A DNA stretch of 6,643 bases from the NCBI GenBank assembly GCA_052034135.1, contig JBPOJC010000102.1, positions 1 to 6,643 of the forward strand, written 5' to 3'. Shown here in pieces: positions 1 to 5,630 of this stretch. The stretch is from JAGPKI01 sp052034135 (lineage in GTDB: Bacteria; Caldisericota; Caldisericia; UBA6126; JAGPKI01). The position numbers and the translations under genes are program-made. Below the pieces are notes generated by a model. That model saw only the letters and a list, made by a program, of their open reading frames with translations, made no database searches and was not told the origin of the DNA. Every line of letters starts with the position of its first letter. Position 1 is the first letter of the stretch.

Positions 1-220
1 CTAAACCTATTTCTCCCTGTTCAAATTTTGAAAGATAGACCGATAAGTTATTCACATTGAAATTATCAATAGTTAGAAAGTCTATATCGTTTTTATTTCT
101 TATGAAAAGAGGAGTTTTTATTTCTGGAGTTCCTGAGTTTCTATAACTTATTATTGTATCTCCAACTTTGAATATGTCTTTTAAAAGAATTTTAACATTC
201 TCCTCGATTTTATTAATCAT
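1..220 (-). CDS. Probable FrhB/FdhB-family iron-sulfur flavoprotein subunit, N-terminal part
   Basis: Only the first 73 codons are in the window; the gene runs off the left edge. The ATG at 220-218 overlaps the TGA of the preceding MvhD-like gene in an ATGA junction, so the two are probably translationally coupled. The visible part reads MINKIEENVKILL at the start, then a GDTIISYR stretch, TPLFIRNKNDID at about residues 36-47 and NVNNLSVYL at about 54-62. This order (short amphipathic start, 'pathway-arginine-threonine-proline-valine-phe' like segment, then an xNNLxxYL segment) is what I remember from the N-terminus of FrhB/FdhB-like proteins that sit next to MvhD-type subunits. These proteins usually carry FAD and [4Fe-4S] clusters and exchange electrons with a soluble carrier. 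No cofactor motif is visible yet because the fragment is too short. The family call rests on this short pattern and on the neighbour, so it is moderate. Confidence 0.6.
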   Translation of the reverse strand, partial: MINKIEENVKILLKDIFKVGDTIISYRNSGTPEIKTPLFIRNKNDIDFLTIDNFNVNNLSVYLSKFEQGEIGL

Positions 221-621
221 ACTTTTTCAACTCCTTCTTCATCTTTTATTACTATTACCTCTTTCATAAATTTGTCTATCTCTTTAAGAACTGGCTCAAT
301 TTCATTAATTTTATGCCACATAACCTGTAATTTTTCTTGAGATAATCCAAAGCCAGATAGAATTTTCTTTGTTAGAAACAATCTTCTTTCAGAAATAAGA
401 CTTCCTTCTCTGTAAATGCAGTCAGCAGGAGTACAACCAAGAATTAATACTCCGCTTGCCCCCTTATTTATTAACTTTAATGCGTATTCAGGATTAAATC
501 TACCACTGCAACCTATGTCAACTACACTAATATTTGGATATTTATTATTGATTTTTTCAATTAATCTTTTTCTTTCTTTAGCTCTACACAAAAAAAGATA
601 CACTAAGTCCTTTCCAGCCAT
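217..621 (-). CDS. MvhD/FlpD-family hydrogenase iron-sulfur (delta) subunit
   Basis: A 134-residue soluble protein matching the MvhD/FlpD family, whose members carry a [2Fe-2S] cluster and pass electrons between a dehydrogenase or hydrogenase and a heterodisulfide-reductase-type partner. Visible family marks are LFLC at residues 9-12, the CSGR box at 38-41 (with the following FNPEYAL), the GCTPADCIYREG box at 62-73, and the SERR segment at 77-80. Cysteines are C12, C38, C63 and C68. Typical members have a CxxC pair (as in CNWC) at the first site; here C12 is followed by Arg-Ala-Lys, so the second cysteine is missing. The start at 621 is supported by GAGGAGGT at 638-631, nine bases upstream. 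It overlaps the end of the cytochrome b gene by 19 bases and overlaps the next gene by four. This places it on the cytoplasmic side, next to the ferredoxin tail of cytochrome b. Family assignment is firm; the electron partner is inferred. Confidence 0.9.
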   Translation of the reverse strand: MAGKDLVYLFLCRAKERKRLIEKINNKYPNISVVDIGCSGRFNPEYALKLINKGASGVLILGCTPADCIYREGSLISERRLFLTKKILSGFGLSQEKLQVMWHKINEIEPVLKEIDKFMKEVIVIKDEEGVEKV

Positions 622-1610
622 AATTTGTTTACCTCCTCTAATAATGTACTATCAAGCAAGCCTTCTAATTGAATTGCTGCTGATCTACATGCTCCTACAC
701 AAATGCCACACCCCTGACATTTTGGCTCTAAAACTTTAGATATTTTACGCTGTACTCCGTCAACTACTGCATCTATTTCAATTATTGCCTTCTTAGGACA
801 GACATCTGCACAGTAAAAGCAACCGACGCATCTTCTCTCATCGACTTTTGCAACTTCTTTCTTCTTTTTTGGAAAATAAGGTAGAAGGGCAAGAAAAACT
901 AAAAATACAATAAAAATAATCATGACGGTAATCTGCTGAGGGACTTCTGGAAATAGTTTTTCGAATAGAAATGTTGCTTTATCCATTTCAAAAGTTTTTA
1001 CCGATATTGGAAAAAGCCCAGAAATAAGTGTTAATAATCCTAATGTTATTAGCGTTAGAGAAAGTGGTGGCAAAATTCTCGGTCTTGCAATTCGAGAGAA
1101 GTGAATTATAAGAAAAACAAATATTGATGCTGGAAGGAGTAAGTGTAAGCCAAAATTTAGTAGAATTAAGGATTGGAAGTCCTTTCTTCCAATCTCGAAA
1201 AAATCCGCGATTTTGTAAAGAATCGATTGAGCACCAAGATCAAACGAAGCTAAAAATCCAGAGCAAATTATAGCAACTGTAACAAATAAAAGCACGACTC
1301 CGCTTATCCAGCCAACATTATAAGGTTTTGAGACTTTACCAGTTATAAACATTCTTATCAGATGAAGAACGCAGAGTATAAGCATACCATATGCTGAATA
1401 TCTGTGAATTGTCCTTACGTATAATCCGTACGGGACTTGAGTGCTAATAAATTTTAAAGAACTATAACTTTCTGCTACAGTTGGTATGAAATACATTAGT
1501 AAAAATACCCCAGTAAATAATTGAATTACGAAAAAGAGGAACGTCAAACCACCAAAGTAGTAAGAAGGATTTAATAAATATTCTACTTTTTTATCCTGAA
1601 TTTCTTTCAT
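603..1610 (-). CDS. Cytochrome b (bc/b6f-type) fused to a C-terminal two-[4Fe-4S] ferredoxin domain
   Basis: A 335-residue membrane protein. It has six predicted membrane helices at about residues 20-44, 71-90, 99-122, 151-171, 182-202 and 226-246. Heme ligands typical of cytochrome b are present as two pairs 14 apart, H69/H83 in helix 2 and H156/H170 in helix 4, enough for two b hemes. With the N-terminus inside, six helices put the C-terminus in the cytoplasm, in agreement with the KKKK run after helix 6. The tail holds two ferredoxin motifs: C261, C264, C267, C271 followed by Pro, and C298, C301, C304, C308 followed by Arg. The loop between helices 5 and 6, where bc complexes carry the Qo-site PEWY motif, reads PEVP at 221-224. 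I chose the ATG at 1610, one base after the Rieske stop and downstream of a GGTGGTGG stretch. A GTG at 1625 would add five residues but has no upstream binding site. Together with the Rieske protein it should form a quinol-reactive membrane module wired to cytoplasmic iron-sulfur subunits. Confidence 0.92.
   Translation of the reverse strand: MKEIQDKKVEYLLNPSYYFGGLTFLFFVIQLFTGVFLLMYFIPTVAESYSSLKFISTQVPYGLYVRTIHRYSAYGMLILCVLHLIRMFITGKVSKPYNVGWISGVVLLFVTVAIICSGFLASFDLGAQSILYKIADFFEIGRKDFQSLILLNFGLHLLLPASIFVFLIIHFSRIARPRILPPLSLTLITLGLLTLISGLFPISVKTFEMDKATFLFEKLFPEVPQQITVMIIFIVFLVFLALLPYFPKKKKEVAKVDERRCVGCFYCADVCPKKAIIEIDAVVDGVQRKISKVLEPKCQGCGICVGACRSAAIQLEGLLDSTLLEEVNKLWLERT
631..638 (-). promoter_or_regulatory. 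Strong ribosome binding site of the MvhD-like gene, inside the cytochrome b coding end
   Basis: GAGGAGGT lies nine bases before the ATG at 621 and fixes that start. It sits in the last codons of the cytochrome b/ferredoxin gene, so the two genes share sequence. Confidence 0.8.
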
Positions 1611-1611
1611 T

Positions 1612-2127
1612 TTATGTACCACCACCTATATCAGTCAAATATATTGTGTTATCTTTAATTTCAATACCAAAAGGCGTTAAACCTTTTTGAGGGGGTCCAC
1701 CTGTTACCGCACCAGTTCCAGGGTCAAATGAGCCTTCATGACAATTGCACCAGAGCCTTTGGTTTTCTGGTTTCTCGCTGATCCACCTAACCGTACAATT
1801 GAGGTGAGGACAAACTGCACTATAAGCTTTAAAATCGCCTTTCCAGTTAACAAGTATCCCATAAATATTTTGTTTTGCCTGCCTTGGACCTGTAGAAGGT
1901 AAGCTTAACATAACTGAAAAAGATTTACCATCTCCATCTTTTACTTCATCTGTTTTTGCTATTTCTATGGGCTCAAATTCAGTCGTAAAAGCGTAGCCAG
2001 TAAATTTATATGGAGTAGCAGCTGGAGAAAACAATCTCAAAACAGGAGATAGTGATGTGCCAATAAAGAGTAAAAAGACTAAGATAAGAATAGCTGTTAA
2101 CAACCCACTTCTTGGAATCCTACTCAT
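1612..2127 (-). CDS. Rieske [2Fe-2S] protein of a bc-type quinol complex
   Basis: A 171-residue protein with one N-terminal membrane anchor (about residues 9-30) and a Rieske fold. Box I is CPHLNC (C106, H108, C111) and box II is CNCHEGSFD (C127, C129, H130). By comparison with known Rieske proteins, C106/C127 and H108/H130 bind the [2Fe-2S] cluster and C111/C129 form the stabilising disulfide. The Gly/Pro-rich loop follows as TGGPPQKGL at about 142-150. Both disulfide cysteines are kept, as expected for a quinol-oxidising rather than a dioxygenase-type Rieske. The N-terminus has Arg3 and Arg6 but no twin-arginine pair, unusual because most Rieske subunits of bc complexes use Tat export. The start at 2127 has GGAGGT eight bases upstream (2140-2135). 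It is first in the redox operon, with its own promoter, and its stop is one base from the cytochrome b ATG. It probably acts on the outer face of the cytoplasmic membrane, taking one electron from quinol. Confidence 0.93.
   Translation of the reverse strand: MSRIPRSGLLTAILILVFLLFIGTSLSPVLRLFSPAATPYKFTGYAFTTEFEPIEIAKTDEVKDGDGKSFSVMLSLPSTGPRQAKQNIYGILVNWKGDFKAYSAVCPHLNCTVRWISEKPENQRLWCNCHEGSFDPGTGAVTGGPPQKGLTPFGIEIKDNTIYLTDIGGGT
1619..1627 (-). promoter_or_regulatory. Ribosome binding site deciding the cytochrome b start
   Basis: AGGTGGTGG ends eight bases before the ATG at 1610 and is encoded by the Gly-Gly-Gly end of the Rieske gene. It favours the ATG over the GTG at 1625, which lies within this purine stretch and has nothing suitable upstream. 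Confidence 0.5.
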
Positions 2128-2134
2128 ATACTAA

Positions 2135-2140
2135 ACCTCC
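2135..2140 (-). promoter_or_regulatory. Ribosome binding site of the Rieske gene
   Basis: GGAGGT lies eight bases before the ATG at 2127. Confidence 0.7.
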
Positions 2141-2148
2141 AATTACAC

Positions 2149-2166
2149 AACAGTTAAAAACAGTTA
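2149..2166 (-). promoter_or_regulatory. Possible operator: direct repeat of TAACTGTT with 10-bp period
   Basis: TAACTGTT occurs at 2166-2159 and again at 2156-2149, exactly 10 bp (about one helical turn) apart, right at the predicted transcription start of the redox operon. Two same-facing copies on one face of the helix are the arrangement used by some regulators. No regulator is identified. Confidence 0.3.
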
Positions 2167-2171
2167 GATTT

Positions 2172-2200
2172 ACTATAATATTCTATATTATCTTTTTCAA
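2172..2200 (-). promoter_or_regulatory. Sigma-70-like promoter of the redox operon
   Basis: On the minus strand TTGAAA (2200-2195) is separated by 17 bases from TATAGT (2177-2172). This would start transcription near 2165, about 40 bases before the Rieske ATG. Spacing and both hexamers are good, but the region is AT-rich, so chance matches are possible. Confidence 0.5.
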
Positions 2201-2307
2201 GTTTTTTGCATTACTTAATTCAAGATCTTAATGAAAGAGAATGGAAAAAGTTTCGGCATTTGTAAACCTTATTCCCATATCTGGTGAAAAATGCAATCTG
2301 AACCAGC

Positions 2308-2319
2308 TCTAGATCTAGA
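2308..2319. repeat. 12-bp perfect palindrome in the gap between the lipoprotein cluster and the redox operon
   Basis: TCTAGATCTAGA is its own reverse complement. It lies between the degenerate gene ending at 2365 and the Rieske promoter. The rest of 2201-2364 shows no gene or clear terminator. The role of the palindrome is unknown, and it could be chance. Confidence 0.3.
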
Positions 2320-2364
2320 TAAAAAGGGAATGTTGATATAGATTAACTGCTTACTTAAAAGTAT

Positions 2365-2788
2365 CTATAACTTTTTTACACAATATTTATATGAATTGTA
2401 TATTCTATGAGTACTATATTTGCTCTTAATTGCTCCATTATTTAAGTCATAAGCATATCCCGCAACTACACCTCCTTGTGCATTAGTGAGAACTATATCT
2501 TTTACCAGTGCTATTAAAGGCGTATAAGAGTTCCTCGCTATAAACTTCAATTTCACTATAATTCATTGAAAGCATATTTGCTTTTGAGTCTGTAGAGTAA
2601 TTCATAGTTAGGTTTTGCATTATATTTTGTTTCCGCATTGCCTTTTCTATATCAGATGAATCCATAATTCGTGCCATTCATGCTGTATAATTCCTGCTGC
2701 GTTTGTGTATTTATCAGTCACATCTTCTAAATTATTATTAGAAAGAGTAAGAAATGAAATCTTTTTTACTTATAGTGACTGAAAGCAT
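2365..2788 (-). pseudogene. Multiply frameshifted gene of unknown function
   Basis: No single frame is open, but coding-like pieces follow each other on the minus strand. ATG at 2788 gives MLSVTISKKDFIS, then a stop. A second frame, entered around A6 at 2767-2762, reads on as FLTLSNNNLEDVTDKY, then NAAGIIQHEWHELW. The first frame resumes at about 2677 with RIMDSSDIEKAMRKQN and continues to MNYSEIEVYSEELLYAF. A last shift near 2530-2556 gives SYTPLIALVKDIVL, then NAQGGVVAGYAYDLNNGAIK and ends in a TAG at 2365. The joined product would be about 140 residues. It is hydrophilic, without signal peptide or a family I recognise. It starts nine bases after the 397-residue lipoprotein gene, so it was probably once in the same operon. 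At least three frame changes argue for decay rather than one sequencing error. The exact start is unsure because no ribosome binding site precedes 2788. Confidence 0.5.
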
Positions 2789-2796
2789 AAAAAATT

Positions 2797-3990
2797 TTAA
2801 ATCTTAGGATCGCAAGAGGAGCTTTTAAGACTTTTTAATCTATAAAAGCTGTAAACAAGTTCGACTGTTCCATACCCTGTGTTACACAACCAAATCTGTT
2901 TTTTGCCTGTCTGAGGACTTAAATACTCAAATAAGCAACTTCCATAATCTTCTAACTCAACAAGATAATCTGCATCTAAGTTATAAATGTATGTGTAGTA
3001 TTTAATTGGAGTATTAGGTTTATTTGGTCCTTCACCACGGAATAGAATTTGATTAGTTTCCTCATCTGCCCAACCTTCAACCCTAAGAGGTCTATCAATC
3101 TTTACTTTTGGAATTGAAATTCTCTTAATAAGGCTTATTGATGTTTTTGAAGAATCAAAATTATAAATATTGATTCCTTTTCTGGTAAGACATATTAGAA
3201 AATCATTGCAGAATGCTAAAGATAAACAACTTCCAGATATAAGTGATTTCCAGCTTGCATCATTTTTAATAGGTTTTGCATAAACTCTTTTCTCAGGGTA
3301 TAGTACAAATAAGTTTCCATGGGATTGGTATAGAGTAGGTGGATATTCTGAATTGCAATTCGGCATATCAAACCATTCATCAATTACTTTATCATTCTTA
3401 TCTAAAACAACTATTTTTAATTTCCTTTGATTAAGATCATCATAAGTGGCAAGAATAAACTTCTTTTCTTCATCATCAACTGCAAAACCTGTTATTGTAC
3501 CGCCATTGAACGTAATAAGTGTGGATTTTTCAAAGATTAATTTATAATTATTCTCCTTTTTATAAACATATTGACTATTCCAATTTTGTATTTCTTCTTT
3601 GCTCATTGGATCTACTTTTATTCTGAATGCGAAAAGATAAGCAACAATAGATTCAGAATCTTTACCTTTAGTATATATTTCTTGTATTGTGAACAGTTTG
3701 CCATTAGAAGAAGAAAAATATTCCCCGAACCCCACTTTTTCGTAGTCAGGATCATCAGGTTTTGACATTATACTCTCATATGTAAACTGCTTTAATTCAG
3801 GAATAGTTTGAGAAAAGATTGGATTATTAGGTAATGGAAATAGCATTCCTTTAAGGATTCCCGTACTAAACAATGGTTTATTATCAGAAGAAGAACCAAT
3901 ACTGCATGATGTTGCAGAAATCGATAAAAAGATAAGCAGAAGAAGAGAGACAACCCTAAGCCTCTTATTTTTATCACTCTTATATTGCAT
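2797..3990 (-). CDS. Putative lipoprotein of 397 residues, unknown function, beta-rich
   Basis: An intact gene starting with ATG at 3990, preceded by AGGAGG seven bases upstream. The N-terminus is a lipoprotein signal: a Lys/Arg-rich start, the hydrophobic stretch at about residues 12-24, then ATSC with the lipidated cysteine at 29. Ser at position +2 would send it to the outer membrane if the organism is Gram-negative. The rest has no membrane segment and alternates short hydrophobic strands with polar turns, for example KKFILATYDD, GNLFVLYPEK, GINIYNFDSS and NQILFRGEG. This is the look of a beta-propeller or other all-beta fold, but I see no defining repeat motif. Several cysteines in the second half could form disulfides. 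I do not recognise a family. It lies just downstream of a broken small lipoprotein gene and upstream of another broken gene, all in the same direction. It is the best-preserved member of this exported-protein cluster. Confidence 0.85.
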   Translation of the reverse strand: MQYKSDKNKRLRVVSLLLLIFLSISATSCSIGSSSDNKPLFSTGILKGMLFPLPNNPIFSQTIPELKQFTYESIMSKPDDPDYEKVGFGEYFSSSNGKLFTIQEIYTKGKDSESIVAYLFAFRIKVDPMSKEEIQNWNSQYVYKKENNYKLIFEKSTLITFNGGTITGFAVDDEEKKFILATYDDLNQRKLKIVVLDKNDKVIDEWFDMPNCNSEYPPTLYQSHGNLFVLYPEKRVYAKPIKNDASWKSLISGSCLSLAFCNDFLICLTRKGINIYNFDSSKTSISLIKRISIPKVKIDRPLRVEGWADEETNQILFRGEGPNKPNTPIKYYTYIYNLDADYLVELEDYGSCLFEYLSPQTGKKQIWLCNTGYGTVELVYSFYRLKSLKSSSCDPKI

Positions 3991-4054
3991 TACTTAACCT
4001 CCTTTTGTTTTGAAAACCCCGTTTTTAATCATTATTTATAAACTTCTTGCTATC

Positions 4055-4437
4055 CTATTTTAGAAAAACCAATTTTATATATTTATTATATGCATCTCCG
4101 AATAAATCCTTTGCATTCTTGTAATATTTGTTGGATTTATCGTTAATGTTGTTAGGTATTACGAGGTGTCCTTGTAAGTAAACTGTTCCAACATCATTAT
4201 TTGCCCATAAAGGTCCTATACTCATTGGATTATTGGACTCGCACATGGATCGCCTCCGTTATCCAAAACATAGATATTATTTTCCTTCTCTAATATATCC
4301 ACGGGGAAAAAAGGAATTTTATTATTTGGTGAATTTATTAGTATCTCTGCAAACGCTATTTTATTATAATCTATACAACCAGAAAGAATTGGTAAAAGGA
4401 GTGTTATAAGTATAATTAACAATCTTTTGCATTTCAT
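4055..4437 (-). pseudogene. Small lipoprotein gene broken by one frameshift
   Basis: ATG at 4437 has AGGAGG in TAGGAGGTATTTCAA just upstream. The product opens with a textbook lipoprotein signal, MKCKRLLIILI and LLPILSGC, with the lipobox cysteine at residue 21. It continues FFPVDILEKENNIYVLDNGG to about residue 63, then runs into a stop at 4222. A second frame, open from 4246, carries on with ESNNPMSIGPLWANNDVG, then VYLQGHLVIPNNIN, and ends at 4055 with FLK and TAG. One base gained or lost between about 4222 and 4252 would join them into a protein of about 126 residues. The NNIYVLDNGG stretch resembles a beta-propeller strand, as in the larger lipoprotein downstream. No function is recognised. 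It ends 65 bases before the 397-residue gene. A single assembly error would make it intact, so its pseudogene status is less certain than its former coding nature. Confidence 0.6.
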
Positions 4438-4548
4438 TTGAAATACCTCCTATTAAAAAATACTTAAAGTTATTTTTGGTTAAAATTTGTTGGATATGCT
4501 CTACATTATACATCTCAATTTTACTTTTCGAATTCAATCTGAGAAGAC

Positions 4549-4736
4549 TCACTTTTTTGTTGTAACTGTCTTGTCCATATAAGTATAGAAGTTGATAGAT
4601 TCTTCATCTCCTTTAAGGTGATTTACGCCTGTAATTAAAGGAAATGGACCAAAGAGCACTATAATAAAAATTATGGTTAAAATTACTTTTATTTTTTAAG
4701 TATAAAAACGCCTTCTGTTTTTGAATAAACCTTCAT
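4549..4736 (-). pseudogene. Small membrane or secreted protein gene with a frameshift at an A6 run
   Basis: ATG at 4736 follows AAAGGAG by six bases, a good ribosome binding site. The frame reads MKVYSKTEGVFILKK and stops right after six A at 4697-4692. With one more A the frame opens into IKVILTIIFIIVLFGPFPLI, a membrane or signal segment, followed by GVNHLKGDEESINFYTYMDK and TVTTKK, stop at 4549. The repaired product is about 62 residues. This stop also follows an A6 run (4558-4553), and another frame continues SLLRLNSKSKIEMYNVEHIQ toward the T6 run just before the next ribosome binding site. The original gene may therefore have been longer and ended near 4455. Function unknown. Decay, an assembly error, or polymerase slippage on the A run would each explain the break. 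Confidence 0.4.
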
Positions 4737-4737
4737 A

Positions 4738-4932
4738 TTAAACTCCTTTCATCTTTGCAAGCTCAACAAAATTCTTTTGTTGCATATATTTCACCTTCTG
4801 AAGAGGTGCAACGTAAACTAAAGGCATTATCTGAATATACTTAAGGTTTTATCTTTTGCACAACCATCTTTTACCAGTAAACGTTGTTCTTTACACTAAA
4901 AAATCAATTTTCAGTTTGTAATTTTTTATCAT
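4738..4932 (-). pseudogene. Short degenerate coding remnant
   Basis: Coding-like pieces lie in different frames just downstream of the 185-residue gene: CKEQRLLVKDGCAKDKTLS, then VYSDNAFSLRCTSSEGEIYA with TKEF, then VELAKMKGV ending in TAA at 4740-4738. That stop is one base before the ATG of the next frame, and its last codons provide that gene's ribosome binding site, an operon-like junction. An alternative is a single intact 29-codon ORF from ATG at 4827 (MPLVYVAPLQKV at the start), which has no ribosome binding site. A possible start at 4932 (MIKNYKLKIDF) also lacks one. I cannot decide between a remnant and chance, and no function is suggested. Confidence 0.25.
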
Positions 4933-4951
4933 TATTAATAATTAATTCAGT

Positions 4952-5509
4952 TTAACCTGGATTAAATACAAATGGTCCTATAGTATTGTTTTCACTTGAA
5001 CTATCAAGTTTATCTTGGTATCCGCCATCTAATAGTTCTTCAAATGTTTGTATTCCAAAGAGTGTAGTAATTCGCCAAAATTCACCTTTAAGAATTGAAT
5101 TATTAAAATTGTAATCAGGATCAAGCCATACCTGAAACCTATTATCAATTATAACATTGAATTTATATTCTTTTTCACCTAATCTAAAATTTGTTTTTGT
5201 AATAAAAAGAGGAACTGTTTCATAATCGGTTAATTTGACTTTTTCTACATCTATTTTTCTTAAATCCATCTCAGCATTTCTCATTTTATCAAGGCTTGTC
5301 ATCGGAAAACTCGCAGTGCCCCATATTATTTTGATACTTTCACCTTTTGGTTTTAAGCTATATTCTCTGTCTGCAATTTTATATAGGCGGACAAGTTCAG
5401 ATTCAAGTTTTGGTCCTTTTGAAGAGGAATAGCCAATTGTTAGGTTTAATATTGAAATCACTAAGATTAAAATCAGAAGAGAAATCTCAATAAAGTAAGC
5501 TTTCTTCAT
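4952..5509 (-). CDS. Membrane-anchored exported protein of 185 residues, unknown function
   Basis: An intact ORF from ATG at 5509 with GGGAGG eight bases upstream. The start MKKAYFIE is followed by one hydrophobic helix at about residues 8-26 (SLLILILVISILNLTI). There is no lipobox cysteine and no clear cleavage site, so it is probably held in the membrane by this helix with the remaining 155 or so residues outside. The outer part has short beta-like stretches such as SIKIIWGTA, YKFNVIIDN and FQVWLDPDYN, ending in SSSENNTIGPFVFNPG. There are no cysteines in the outer part. No family is recognised. It is the first gene of the exported-protein cluster, with a promoter-like site 40 bases upstream. 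The NNTIGPFVFN tail resembles NNPMSIGPLWAN in the broken lipoprotein at 4055-4437, a hint that they are related or act together. Confidence 0.75.
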   Translation of the reverse strand: MKKAYFIEISLLILILVISILNLTIGYSSSKGPKLESELVRLYKIADREYSLKPKGESIKIIWGTASFPMTSLDKMRNAEMDLRKIDVEKVKLTDYETVPLFITKTNFRLGEKEYKFNVIIDNRFQVWLDPDYNFNNSILKGEFWRITTLFGIQTFEELLDGGYQDKLDSSSENNTIGPFVFNPG

Positions 5510-5547
5510 TTAAACTGCCTCCCTTTATTTTGCCTTCTTATATTTAA

Positions 5548-5575
5548 TTTATACTCCTATTTAAGTTTTGTGCAA
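5548..5575 (-). promoter_or_regulatory. Promoter-like site upstream of the 185-residue gene
   Basis: On the minus strand TTGCAC (5575-5570) is followed after 16 bases by TATAAA (5553-5548), about 40 bases before the ATG at 5509. It would start the exported-protein cluster. AT-richness makes the call uncertain. Confidence 0.4.
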
Positions 5576-5576
5576 A

Positions 5577-5588
5577 CAAATCGATTTG
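5577..5588. promoter_or_regulatory. 12-bp palindrome next to the -35 box, possible operator
   Basis: CAAATCGATTTG is a perfect palindrome lying one base upstream of the putative -35 hexamer at 5575. The position suits an activator or repressor dimer. No regulator is identified. Confidence 0.3.
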
Positions 5589-5630
5589 CTTTTCATTATA
5601 TTTCTATAATTATCTTTCTGTGCTGCCACA

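Noticed and set aside
416..739. 107-codon plus-strand open frame
   Set aside because: Antisense to the MvhD-like and cytochrome b genes, which have clear families and ribosome binding sites.
2630..2700. HEWHE in the degenerate gene as a zinc-protease HExxH motif
   Set aside because: The spacing is HExHE, not HExxH, and no other metalloprotease feature is visible in the broken frames.
3571..3765. Plus-strand 64-codon frame, and similar frames at 3792-3977 and 5235-5432
   Set aside because: Shadows of the intact 397- and 185-residue genes.
4364..4552. 62-codon minus-strand frame as an independent gene
   Set aside because: It starts at a GTG without a ribosome binding site and its second half overlaps the lipoprotein start, which has a strong one. 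It is better read as a possible extension of the frameshifted gene at 4549-4736.
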